A DNA stretch of 64,000 nucleotides from Nonomuraea sp. PA05 (GCF_008086045.1 NZ_VSEY01000015.1:124001-188000), one strand, 5' to 3'. Positions 44,573 to 51,948 are shown, numbered from the stretch's first letter. Program-made: numbers and translations. Notes: generated from the sequence alone by a model not told the origin.

Positions 44573-45780
44573 GCGCTCCCCCACGACTCGACCCTGCGCA
44601 CCTCGGACTCCGTCATCAGCCCGACGTTCTCCTCGGCGAACGCCGCCGCCTGCGCCCGCCACCGCTCCGGGATCTCCTCCAGGGCCGGCGGGTAGCAGTG
44701 CTCCAGCCAGCTCGTGGCCTCCTCCGACACGTCGAAGTAGTCGAGGGCCGGGGCGAACAGCGTGTTCTCGATCCCGGGGACGCGGGCCAGCCCGTACTGG
44801 ATCATCTCCTGCCCCCCGTACGGCGGCTTCTTGAGGTACTTGCGCGCCATGGGGCGGTCGGCGGTGATCGGCGTGTCGAGCGGGCGGCGCTCCACGGCGG
44901 CCTGGATGAGCTCCTTGTACAGGCACTTGCCGCAGTTGCGGCACGGGCCGTCGGTGCCGCGCAGGCACCAGCGGACCTGCTCCCGCAGCGGCGAGCCCAG
45001 GGCCAGGCGCATCGTGACGGCCTCGCTCACCCCGCCCACCGGCAGCACGATGTGCACGCCCGAGGCGGCGAACAGGCGGCCCCACCTGCCGTGCGGCGCC
45101 CACATGGGGTTGTCGGGGGTGAAGCGCCACAGATAACGCCCGCCGCCCAGCCAGCGGGAGCCCATCTCGTAGCCGAAGCCCAGGCCGCCCAGGTCGAGCC
45201 GGTCGGCCAGGAGCAGGGCGCCGGCGGCCACCGCGTGGTGCTCGGGGTAGCCGGGGCGGGGCTCGGCGAGCGTGTACTCCAGGTCGGAGGTGACCGTGCT
45301 CAGCTCGCGGCCGGTCTTCGCGGCCAGCCTGGCCAGCACGTCGGAGCGGTAGTGCGGCCAGCGGTTCGGCACGCGTGGGTGGGCCACCCGGCGGAAGTGC
45401 ACGAACGGGGCCTCGGGGAAGATCGTGGCCGCCGCCACGGAGTCGGCGCCACCGCTGTACGAGATCGCCAGCCTGGCCCCCGGCCGCCTCGGCTCCGCGC
45501 CCACCGGCCCCGCCTCGACGCCCCAGCCGTCGTGCAGCGCCTGCGCCAGCTCCGCCGAGATCGCCCGGTCGAACGTGATGCGCTTCCTGGTCCACGGGGC
45601 CACGATCGTCCAGGCGGCCACCGCGTACAGGTCGGGGTGGGCGTCGCCGGGCACCCCGCCGATGGAGCACGAGTTGATGGCCAGCTTGATCGGGTACTCG
45701 TCGGACGCCTGGCCGGTGATCTCGTCCTCCGGGTCGAGCCGGAACGTCAGGTTCGCGCCGGCGCTCCAGGTCACGCGCAC
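44569..45780 (-). CDS. PP-loop ATP pyrophosphatase with QueC-like zinc motif, function unknown
   Basis: A 403-residue protein. The PP-loop SYSGGADS is at 107-114, after a 100-residue N-terminal domain. Cys272, Cys280, Cys283 and Cys286 (WC...PCRNCGKC) make a C-x7-C-x2-C-x2-C set very close to the zinc site of QueC, the 7-cyano-deazaguanine synthase. That family adenylates a carboxylate and makes an amide or nitrile. It is not QueC itself because of the long N-terminus and different length. GTG 45780 has GGAGGA six bases upstream. It overlaps both neighbours. Expected chemistry: ATP-dependent activation of a carboxylate, substrate unknown. Confidence 0.75.
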   Translation of the reverse strand: MRVTWSAGANLTFRLDPEDEITGQASDEYPIKLAINSCSIGGVPGDAHPDLYAVAAWTIVAPWTRKRITFDRAISAELAQALHDGWGVEAGPVGAEPRRPGARLAISYSGGADSVAAATIFPEAPFVHFRRVAHPRVPNRWPHYRSDVLARLAAKTGRELSTVTSDLEYTLAEPRPGYPEHHAVAAGALLLADRLDLGGLGFGYEMGSRWLGGGRYLWRFTPDNPMWAPHGRWGRLFAASGVHIVLPVGGVSEAVTMRLALGSPLREQVRWCLRGTDGPCRNCGKCLYKELIQAAVERRPLDTPITADRPMARKYLKKPPYGGQEMIQYGLARVPGIENTLFAPALDYFDVSEEATSWLEHCYPPALEEIPERWRAQAAAFAEENVGLMTESEVRRVESWGSA

Positions 45781-46142
45781 GGTTGCTCCTCCGGCCGGCC
45801 CGGCTCGTCGCGCCGGGCCCGCAGGTCGTCGATGGCCTGCCAGACCAGTACCTCGTTCTGCAGCACCCCGTCCATGGCCTTGGCCGTCTCCTGCGCGAGC
45901 CGCTGGGTGTCGTCGATCCTCGCCTTGAGCGCGGGGTCAGTCTTGATGGACGACGACGCCGGACGGGCGTCCCGCAGCCGTTCGACCTCGTTCTGCAGGG
46001 TCGCCATCTCCCGCCTCAGGGTCTGGACCTCCCAGAGCGCGTCCCGGATGTCCTGGCGATGATCGGCGATGGAGATGTAGCGGGAGTCGAACCACGTGCG
46101 CACGGCCTTTCTGAGCCGGGCAGGGACGGGGACGCGCATCAT
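45771..46142 (-). CDS. Small coiled-coil protein, operon leader
   Basis: A 123-residue protein with no membrane segment. From about 35 to 115 it has regular heptads (IRDALWEVQTLRREMATLQ, then ALKARIDDTQRLAQET), so a long coiled coil is likely. It begins with a basic MMRVPVPARLRKAVRTW. Its stop overlaps the PP-loop gene start by 10 nt. ATG 46142 and ATG 46139 are adjacent and the ribosome site is weak. It could be a scaffold or adaptor for the other three proteins, and the function is unknown. Confidence 0.7.
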   Translation of the reverse strand: MMRVPVPARLRKAVRTWFDSRYISIADHRQDIRDALWEVQTLRREMATLQNEVERLRDARPASSSIKTDPALKARIDDTQRLAQETAKAMDGVLQNEVLVWQAIDDLRARRDEPGRPEEQPCA

Positions 46143-46228
46143 GAAAGGCCACCATAGTGGCAAACCAACATCGGTATGGACGACCCTTACCGAATGCATT
46201 GACTTCTGTTTGCACCGCCCGCGCCCGC

Positions 46229-46256
46229 CCGTTCGCGGACCGGATATGGCGAACGG
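46229..46256. promoter_or_regulatory. Inverted repeat in the divergent spacer
   Basis: CCGTTCGC (46229-46236) and GCGAACGG (46249-46256) form a perfect 8-bp dyad with a 12-bp spacer. It lies 40 bp before the plus-strand gene at 46296 and 87 bp before the minus-strand operon at 46142, inside the 153-bp spacer. It is likely a regulatory site for one or both. Confidence 0.45.
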
Positions 46257-46295
46257 TCGGACACATGCAGTGCATGACTGCTAACGTTCCGCGAC

Positions 46296-47123
46296 ATGCC
46301 CTCCTCCGTGCATGAGGCGCTGAACGCCTTGTTTCGGAACCGGCCCACCCTCGCCGTCGATCTGCTCTGCGACGTGTTCGACATCGATCTGCCCTCCGGC
46401 ACCCTCGTCGAGGTGGCCCCCGCCGGCACGGCCGTGGCGGTGCCCATGACCTGGTGCGAGCCCGCGCACGGCGTCATCGTCGAGCTGCAGCACACCGTGT
46501 CGGAGGAGGACCGGCAGGGCTGGGCGCGGCGCAGCGCGGCGCTCTGGCTGCTGCTCCGGCGCCCCGTGCTGGTGCTGGTGCTCGCACCCGACGCCCTGGT
46601 CTGCGACTGGGCCGCCCAGCCCGTGGTCACCAGCCTGCCCGGGTACGTGCTGCACCCGCTCGTCGTCGGGCCCGACCAGGTGACGCCCATCTCCGACCCC
46701 GCCCTGGCTGCGGAGTGCCTGGAACTGGCCGTGCTGTCCGTCCTGTCCCACGGGGGTGACGCGGCGGTCGCAGGGACGTTCCTGGAGGCGCTGGCCAAGA
46801 CGGAGGAGAGCCACGGGGCCCGCTACTACGAGTACGCCTACCGCCTGGCCTCGACCGACGTCCGGCGGGTTCTGGAGGAGACCATGTCGTCCACCACCTG
46901 GCCGGTGTACAGCCCGTTCGCCCGCGAGCACTTCGCCAGGGGACGCGCCGCCGGGCTGTCGGAGGGCAAGGTGCGGGCCGTGCTGGCCGTGCTGCGGGCG
47001 CGCGGGGTGAACGTCACGGACGACGCGTTGACGGCCATCACCGGGTGCGGCGATCAGGAGCAGCTCGACGAGTGGGCGCACCGCGCGGCGACCGCCCTGA
47101 CCGTCGAGGAGCTGTTCGTCTGA
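46296..47123 (+). CDS. Rpn/YhgA-like actinobacterial protein (putative PD-(D/E)XK-related)
   Basis: A 275-residue member of a large actinobacterial paralog family recognised by its opening (SSVHEALNALFRNRPTLAVDLL), a central hydrophobic strand (LLLRRPVLVLVLAPD...CDWAAQP), the LHPLVVGPDQVTPISDPALAAE stretch, and the C-terminal GRAAGLSEGKVRAVLAVLRARGVNVTDDA tail. These are annotated as Rpn-like or hypothetical and are related to recombination-promoting nucleases. In this copy the region where the catalytic D...ExK should lie reads IVELQHTVSEEDRQG, so activity is uncertain. Monocistronic. Confidence 0.65.
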   Translation: MPSSVHEALNALFRNRPTLAVDLLCDVFDIDLPSGTLVEVAPAGTAVAVPMTWCEPAHGVIVELQHTVSEEDRQGWARRSAALWLLLRRPVLVLVLAPDALVCDWAAQPVVTSLPGYVLHPLVVGPDQVTPISDPALAAECLELAVLSVLSHGGDAAVAGTFLEALAKTEESHGARYYEYAYRLASTDVRRVLEETMSSTTWPVYSPFAREHFARGRAAGLSEGKVRAVLAVLRARGVNVTDDALTAITGCGDQEQLDEWAHRAATALTVEELFV

Positions 47124-47128
47124 GCCCG

Positions 47129-47902
47129 CTAACGACCTGTGAACTTGGGCTTGGACTTCTCCGCGAACGCCCGCAACCCGATCTTGGCGTCCTCCGTGGC
47201 GAACAGCCCCGAGAAGTGCAGCCGCTCGATCTCCATGCCCGTGTCCAGATCGGTCTCCAGCCCGTGATCCACGGCCTGCTTGGCGGCACGCAACGCGACG
47301 GCCGGCCCGCCCACGAAGGTGGCGGCCCACTCCAGGGCGGCGGTGTAGACCTGCTCGTCCGGCACCATCCGGTCGACCAGCCCGATCGCCAGCGCCTCGG
47401 CGGCGGGCACGTGGCGGCCGGTGAAGATGAGGTCCTTCGCGCGGGCGGGCCCGACCAGGCGCGGCAGGCGCTGGGTGCCGCCCGCGCCGGGGATGATCCC
47501 GAGCAGGATCTCCGGCTGCCCCAGTTTCGCCGACTCCCCCGCGACCCTGAAGTCGGCGCAGAGTGCCAGCTCGCAGCCGCCGCCCAGGGCGTAGCCGGTG
47601 ATCGCGGCGATGACCGGCTTGCCGATCTTGGCGACCGCGGTGAAGCAGGCCTGGAGCGTGCCGGAGTGGGCGGCCATGTCGGCGTACGACATGTCGGCCA
47701 TCTCCTTGATGTCCACACCGGCGGCGAACACCCGCTCCCCGCCGTACAGGATCACCGCCTGCACCTGCGGATCGGCGTCCACGATGCCGGCCGCCTCGGC
47801 CAGCTCGCGCTGGACCTGGCCGTTGAGGGCGTTCATCTTCGGCCGGTCGAGACGGATCGTGGCGATCTGGTCGGCCACCTCGACGCTCACAAACTCACCC
47901 AT
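47129..47902 (-). CDS. Enoyl-CoA hydratase/isomerase family protein
   Basis: A 257-residue crotonase-fold enzyme. The first oxyanion-hole loop is FAAGVDIKEM, and the second is the ALGGGCELALCADF helix. LGQPEILLGIIPGAGGTQRL holds the catalytic Glu pair region of true enoyl-CoA hydratases (Glu in QPEI). It hydrates trans-2-enoyl-CoA in beta-oxidation. It is convergent with the Rpn-like gene (5 nt apart) and 21 nt downstream of the endonuclease III-like gene, so possibly cotranscribed. Confidence 0.93.
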   Translation of the reverse strand: MGEFVSVEVADQIATIRLDRPKMNALNGQVQRELAEAAGIVDADPQVQAVILYGGERVFAAGVDIKEMADMSYADMAAHSGTLQACFTAVAKIGKPVIAAITGYALGGGCELALCADFRVAGESAKLGQPEILLGIIPGAGGTQRLPRLVGPARAKDLIFTGRHVPAAEALAIGLVDRMVPDEQVYTAALEWAATFVGGPAVALRAAKQAVDHGLETDLDTGMEIERLHFSGLFATEDAKIGLRAFAEKSKPKFTGR

Positions 47903-47923
47903 GTGATCGAACCTAACAGGTGG

Positions 47924-48583
47924 TCACCGGCCCGCCGCCGCGGACTTGACCGCGTCCACCGACTTCTTGCTGCGCGAGACGCGCACCAGCGCGGCCGACA
48001 GGCGAGCCAGCTCGGCGCCCGAGTGCGCCAGCTCGGCCAGCGGGCGGGCCTGGCGGGGCAGCCCCAGCTTGCCCGCGCCGTCCAGCACCCGCTTGTCCAG
48101 GTGCGGGGCGACCTGCGGCCACACGGCCTGGACCTCGCGCAGGAAGATGTCGGCGCCGGTCGGCCCGATGCCGGGGAACTCCATCAGCAGGTCCGTGATG
48201 CGCCGCTCGTCGCCGTCCGCCTCGTCGCGCAGGCGGCGCAGGTCGCCCCGCCAGCGGTCGACGATCAGGGCGGCGCCGTCGCCGAGCATCGTGGCAGTGC
48301 GCTCGTCGTAGCGGCGGTAGTGGCCGCGGCCCAGCGCGTCCACCCGGTCCTGCCAGCTCGCCTCGCGCATGCCCTTGGGCGTGCCGTACCCGGCCGCGAA
48401 CAGCTCCTTCGCGGCGGCCACGGCGACCTCCGCCGAGATGCGGGCGCTGAGCAGGGTGGCCAGGACGAGCAACTGGTAGAGCGGTTTCGGCTGGTCGGAC
48501 AGTTTGATGCCGGCCTCCGCCGCGTACGTGCGGCCGTAGCGGTCGAGCAGGGCGTCCAGCACGGCTCCATCGGTCTCAGCCAT
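47924..48583 (-). CDS. Endonuclease III-like HhH-GPD protein lacking catalytic residues
   Basis: A 219-residue helix-hairpin-helix protein. The hairpin FPGIGPTGADIFL matches LPGVGRKTANVVL of endonuclease III, but the catalytic Lys position is Thr. The usual VDTH segment holding the catalytic Asp is VAPHLDKRV. No C-terminal Fe-S cysteine cluster is present. It therefore probably binds DNA but does not act as a standard base-excision glycosylase/lyase, unless the nearby Asp in HLDKRV takes over. ATG 48583 gives the natural start MAETDG. Confidence 0.8.
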   Translation of the reverse strand: MAETDGAVLDALLDRYGRTYAAEAGIKLSDQPKPLYQLLVLATLLSARISAEVAVAAAKELFAAGYGTPKGMREASWQDRVDALGRGHYRRYDERTATMLGDGAALIVDRWRGDLRRLRDEADGDERRITDLLMEFPGIGPTGADIFLREVQAVWPQVAPHLDKRVLDGAGKLGLPRQARPLAELAHSGAELARLSAALVRVSRSKKSVDAVKSAAAGR

Positions 48584-48678
48584 GCCGTTGCGCCTACCCG
48601 GTCCCCGCCCCGGCATGCCGTGTTTGGGTACGTGGAGGCGGGTTAGTCGGAGTTCTTCCGCTAGTGAAGGAGCAAGTT

Positions 48679-48963
48679 GTGCTGACATTGACCGACAACG
48701 CCGTGGTCGCCATCCGGGATCTCATGGTCGGGGAGGACGTGCCCGCCGACGCGGGGCTGCGGATCTCCCCCAAGGCCGACGAGGCGGGCACGCTGGAGGT
48801 CACGCTCACGAGCACCCCGCAGGCCGGGGACCAGGTGGTGGAGAAGGAGGACGTGCGGGTGTTCGTCGCCGAGGACGCGGTGCCGATCCTCGACGACAAG
48901 GCGCTCGACGCGCAGCCGGGGGCGCCGGGGCAGCCGACGTTCCGCCTCGACCGGCGCGCCTGA
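48679..48963 (+). CDS. HesB/IscA-like protein without cysteines
   Basis: A 94-residue protein that begins LTLTDNAVVAIRDLM, the standard opening of HesB/IscA-type A-type carriers, followed by GLRISPKAD and a beta-rich middle. It contains no cysteine at all, so it cannot bind an Fe-S cluster in the IscA way. GTG 48679 is preferred over GTG 48664 because AAGGAG lies six bases upstream. The protein is common in actinobacteria and its job is unknown. Confidence 0.8.
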   Translation: MLTLTDNAVVAIRDLMVGEDVPADAGLRISPKADEAGTLEVTLTSTPQAGDQVVEKEDVRVFVAEDAVPILDDKALDAQPGAPGQPTFRLDRRA

Positions 48964-49004
48964 GCCACGCCCCGGTTGTGGCGCCTGTTCCGGCACCGGC
49001 CGGG

Positions 49005-49690
49005 TCAGCCCTGGTCGGAGTCGTTCTCGGGCGGGCGGGTGTCGCCGAGGCCGAACAGGCCCACCAGCGTCCCGTCCGCCCGGGTCACCACCACGTGAGC
49101 CACCTTCGCCCGGTCCATGCGCTGGACCAGCGGGTCGATCTCCTCGCTCGGCCGCACGGTGGTGGCGCCGGCCCGCATCACGCTCTCGGCGGTGCCGTCG
49201 AGGTCGGCGCCCCTCAGCCGCGCGACCCGACGACGCCCTGGACGACGTCGTCCTCGTCCACCACGACGGCCATCCCCGCCGGGTCGGCGATGAGACGCTC
49301 GGTCAGCGTGCCGAGCGGGTCGTCCAGCGCGGCGATCACCGGGTCCCTGCGCACGTTCCTGGACACCAGGGCGGCGTGGCCGTCGTAGGGCAGGTCGGCG
49401 GAGAGCCAGTCCATCTTGCCGGTCACGTAGTCGTACACCTCGCCGAACCCCAGCCGTTCGAGGCGGTGCGCGGCGCGCGGGCTCAGGTCGCAGAGCGCGT
49501 CGTGGCAGTAGACGATGACCGGACGATCCCGCTCCAGCGGCGGCGAGCCGTCGATGCGGCCCAGCGGCAGGTTGACGGCTCCGGGCAGGTGCGCCCACTG
49601 GTATTCGGGTTCCGGCAGCACTTCGACGAGCTGCGCCTGCCTGGTGGCCAGCAGATCCTGTACGGCTTCGCGGGCGATGGTGTGCGTCAT
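49005..49690 (-). pseudogene. Rhodanese-CBS fusion gene broken by a single frameshift
   Basis: From ATG 49690 the first frame gives a rhodanese domain with an active-site Cys (VIVYCHDALCDL) and the first CBS repeat, ending at a stop at 49214-49216 just after GVVGSRG. A different frame then carries on from about 49220 to 49005 with the rest of the CBS pair (RLRGADLDG, AESVMRAGATTVRPSEEIDPLV, HVVVTRADGTLVGLFG). Adding one base near the GGG at about 49221-49223 restores one continuous reading of about 228 residues. Either the gene is inactivated by a 1-nt deletion or the assembly has an error. Rhodaneses move sulfane sulfur, and CBS domains sense adenosine nucleotides. Confidence 0.8.
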
Positions 49691-49718
49691 GCCTGCCCCG
49701 TACCCCGAGGCGGCCAGG

Positions 49719-49790
49719 TCAGCGGGACACGCCGGCGAGCACCCGCTCCAGGCCCCAGCGGAACTGGGCGGTCAGGGCTGGGCGGTCAGG
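49719..49790 (-). pseudogene. Remnant of a TetR-family C-terminus
   Basis: Read on the minus strand into a TGA at 49721-49719, the last codons spell ALTAQFRWGLERVLAGVSR, a typical tail of TetR/AcrR regulators (FxxGLxRLLAG). There is no start and no upstream domain, because the paaI-like gene occupies the space right up to it. This is the leftover of a deleted regulator gene. Confidence 0.6.
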
Positions 49791-49796
49791 GCTGGG
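49764..49796. repeat. 14-bp tandem repeat across the thioesterase stop codon
   Basis: The unit CTGGGCGGTCAGGG occurs at 49764-49777 and 49778-49791, followed by CTGGG at 49792-49796. The thioesterase stop (TCA on the plus strand, 49786-49788) is inside the second copy. It marks the junction between the thioesterase and the TetR remnant and may be the scar of the deletion. Confidence 0.75.
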
Positions 49797-50220
49797 TGAT
49801 GGCCTGGATGTGCGCGGTCGCGGTCGCCACGGCGACGGGCTCGCCGTCCGGGCCGAGCAGCTCGCCCGACATGAAGCACACCTGACGCCCCCGCCGGACC
49901 ACCCTGCCCCGGCCCACCAGGCGGCCAGGGCGGGCCGGGCGGAGGAACTGCACGTGCAGGTCGAGCGTCGGCGCGAACTGGCCCGGCGGGAGTGTCGCCA
50001 CCAGCGCAGGACCGAGCGTGTCGTCGAGCATCGCCGCCAGGAAACCGCCCTGGACGGCGCCCACCGGGTTGGTGAAGCTCGCGTCCGCCTCGAACGCCAC
50101 CTCGATCGTCCCCTCGTCGGGGTCGATGCGCAGCAGCTCCCAGCCGAGCGTGGTCGCGGCGGGAGGTGGCGGCACCCGGCCGGCCATCACGTCCCAGAAC
50201 GGGCCTTCGCGTGTCTCCAT
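49786..50220 (-). CDS. PaaI-family hotdog thioesterase
   Basis: A 144-residue hotdog-fold protein. The acyl-binding loop NPVGAVQGGFLAAMLDDTLG contains the family's Gly-rich active-site turn and conserved Asp, and FMSGELLGPDGEPVAVATAT is the closing strand pair. It would cleave an acyl- or phenylacetyl-CoA-type thioester. ATG 50220 is chosen for length; upstream alternatives lack support. Its stop lies in a 14-bp tandem repeat. Confidence 0.85.
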   Translation of the reverse strand: METREGPFWDVMAGRVPPPPAATTLGWELLRIDPDEGTIEVAFEADASFTNPVGAVQGGFLAAMLDDTLGPALVATLPPGQFAPTLDLHVQFLRPARPGRLVGRGRVVRRGRQVCFMSGELLGPDGEPVAVATATAHIQAITQP

Positions 50221-50333
50221 GGGGACATTGAACGGGGCGGCACCGACAGTAATGCGTAGGACGGCAGGCCCGCACACTGCGGGTTAGGGTGCTGTGAGGA
50301 AGCTGAGGACTAGCAGGGAAGGCGGCTGACCGC

Positions 50334-50825
50334 ATGAGCGCGCCGGGCCATCCGACAGCGGGGAACCCGAACGATCGAGGGGTTGTGCTCGCTGACCAGG
50401 TGAATCGAATGATCGCGCTGGCCGAGGAGGCGCAGTCGGAGGAGACCTGGGCGTTCGATGCGCTCAGCCGGTTCGTGGTGGGGTGCGCGGAGGCTGGGCT
50501 GGATCCGCTGGTGGCCGTTGAGGGCGGAGGGGCGGACGCGTCTGAGGACGGTGCGGCGGGTGACCGGCTCGTGAAGGTGCTCGAGGAGATCGTGCGGGCA
50601 GGGCATGACGAAGGTGCGCTGCGTGCCGATGTGGGGGCCGGCGATGTGGTGGGGGTCGTCGGGCTGGTCGTCCGGGGGCTGCCCACGGTGCCTGCCGGGG
50701 TGGGTGAGGAGTTGCGGGAGCGGGCCGCCCGACTGGTGCTCGCCGGGATGCGGGCCCATCCCGCGCCGGCGCCGCCCGGGGCGGCGTTGACGGTCGAGGA
50801 GCTGGCCCGGCGCGTCTCCGGGTAG
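50334..50825 (+). CDS. Headless TetR: SbtR-like C-terminal ligand domain without a DNA-binding domain
   Basis: A 163-residue protein whose middle and end (FDALSRFVVGCAEAG, then LVKVLEEIVRAGHDEGALRADV and LRERAARLVLAGM) match the SbtR/TetR_C_33-like ligand-binding half of TetR regulators. No helix-turn-helix precedes it: residues 1-30 are Pro/Asn-rich, and an in-frame TGA lies at 50304-50306, 30 nt upstream. It is either a truncated regulator or a free ligand-binding domain that could pair with another TetR. Confidence 0.6.
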   Translation: MSAPGHPTAGNPNDRGVVLADQVNRMIALAEEAQSEETWAFDALSRFVVGCAEAGLDPLVAVEGGGADASEDGAAGDRLVKVLEEIVRAGHDEGALRADVGAGDVVGVVGLVVRGLPTVPAGVGEELRERAARLVLAGMRAHPAPAPPGAALTVEELARRVSG

Positions 50826-50915
50826 GGCTGGGGCGCCGTACGCGAAGGCGACACGCCGGGGTGCCGAGACGGCGCGCCGCACATGGAGGCGACGCGCCGC
50901 GGCCTGTTCGGACGG

Positions 50916-51197
50916 TCAGGCAGGTGAACGGAACCCGTTCAGGCCTGTCGGCATGCCACGCCGCACAGCCTGCACGATCTCCTGATGAAGGTGCGCCCCC
51001 CGATCGGCGGCCCGCCCGAGCGGGCTGCCCTCGACCTCGTACCACTCATCCGCGTCGAGGTACTGCACGCGCACCGTCACGCGCTCCCCCGCCACCACGG
51101 TCCGCACGGTGACCTCGCCGGTGATGACGCCGACCTCCTCGGTCATCACCCCGCCGGGCCCCGCGACGACGCTGCTCTCGTAGGTTTCGACGCTCAC
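50916..51197 (-). CDS. Small hypothetical protein coupled to a secreted nuclease
   Basis: A 93-residue cytoplasmic-looking protein with no signal peptide or membrane segment. It contains a beta-rich VRTVVAGERVTVRVQYLDADEW stretch and an acidic/aromatic patch WYEVEG. It starts with GTG 51197 overlapping the HNH nuclease stop (GTGA), so it is coupled to it. Being retained in the cell next to an exported nuclease, it could be an immunity or regulatory partner, but nothing in the sequence proves this. Confidence 0.65.
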   Translation of the reverse strand: MSVETYESSVVAGPGGVMTEEVGVITGEVTVRTVVAGERVTVRVQYLDADEWYEVEGSPLGRAADRGAHLHQEIVQAVRRGMPTGLNGFRSPA

Positions 51198-51856
51198 TGC
51201 GCCCCGTAGCAGGTCGCCACCATCTCGGCCAGCGCGTCCCGTTCGGCGGCGGTGATGGTGAGGTCGTAGCGGGCCTTGACGTCGATCCAGGCCCGGCTGT
51301 ACGTGCACCAGTACGACCGCAGCGGCGGCTTCCACTGGTCCGGCGACTGGTCGCCCTTGGACCGGTTGGAGCCGGCCGAGACGGCGAGGAGCTGCGGCCC
51401 TTCGAGGTCGTTGGCGAACTGCTTGCGCCGGGCGTCGGTCCAGGTGTCGGCTCCTGAGCGCCAGGCCTGGGCGAGCGGCACCATGTGGTCGATGTCGATG
51501 GCCGAGGCGCTGGTGATGTCCTTGCCGTCGTAGACGCTGTGCCAGGTTCCGCTGATGGCGCGGCAGTTCTCGTCCTGCTTGACGTCGGCGCCGTCGCGGG
51601 CGAGGACGGTCTCGCGGGTGTCGCAGGAGCGGCCCTGCGACGTCCAGTGGGGGAAGCGGGCGCGGCTGTAGCCGGCCATGGCTCGGGGTTCCGCGACGGT
51701 GAGCCGCTGGAGCTGGGCGTGGGCGGCGGGGGCGGAGAGGGTGGGCGGGAGTTCGGTGGGAGAGGCTGCGCCCGAGGGGGACGCCGGGGCCAGGACCAGG
51801 AGGGTCATGGTCGTGGCGGCCGCCGCGCGGGCAGGCCATGATCGCAAAGTGAACAT
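51194..51856 (-). CDS. Secreted HNH endonuclease-fold protein (DUF1524/GmrSD-C-like)
   Basis: A 220-residue exported nuclease. The signal peptide is 1-30. The HNH core is IDIDHMVPLAQAWRSG with the catalytic His, followed by NDLEGPQLLAVSAGSNRSKGDQSP (Asn and Lys of the finger) and YWCTYSRAWIDVK. Cys pairs (SCDTR, ENC, YWC, TCYG) could form disulfides outside the cell. Related proteins are common exported nucleases of actinobacteria. An inverted repeat at 51876-51892 lies 20 bp upstream. Confidence 0.87.
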   Translation of the reverse strand: MFTLRSWPARAAAATTMTLLVLAPASPSGAASPTELPPTLSAPAAHAQLQRLTVAEPRAMAGYSRARFPHWTSQGRSCDTRETVLARDGADVKQDENCRAISGTWHSVYDGKDITSASAIDIDHMVPLAQAWRSGADTWTDARRKQFANDLEGPQLLAVSAGSNRSKGDQSPDQWKPPLRSYWCTYSRAWIDVKARYDLTITAAERDALAEMVATCYGAQ

Positions 51857-51875
51857 GGCCCACGTCTACAGCGGT

Positions 51876-51892
51876 GATTACGTTAAGTAATC
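51876..51892. promoter_or_regulatory. Inverted repeat upstream of the secreted nuclease
   Basis: GATTAC (51876-51881) and GTAATC (51887-51892) with the spacer GTTAA. It is AT-rich in a GC-rich region, begins 20 bp upstream of the nuclease ATG and overlaps where the promoter should be. It is likely an operator or part of the core promoter. Confidence 0.45.
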
Positions 51893-51907
51893 AAAGACCC
51901 GCAGCAC

Positions 51908-51926
51908 TTGTCACTTAGAGTGACAA
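51908..51926. promoter_or_regulatory. Perfect 8+3+8 inverted repeat between nuclease promoter and glxR stop
   Basis: TTGTCACT (51908-51915), spacer TAG, AGTGACAA (51919-51926). It lies 23 bp beyond the glxR stop and 52 bp upstream of the nuclease start, so it could be a terminator for glxR or an operator for the nuclease. The low GC of the stem favours protein binding. Confidence 0.5.
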
Positions 51927-51948
51927 TCTTGGGGTTGCCTTGGGAATG

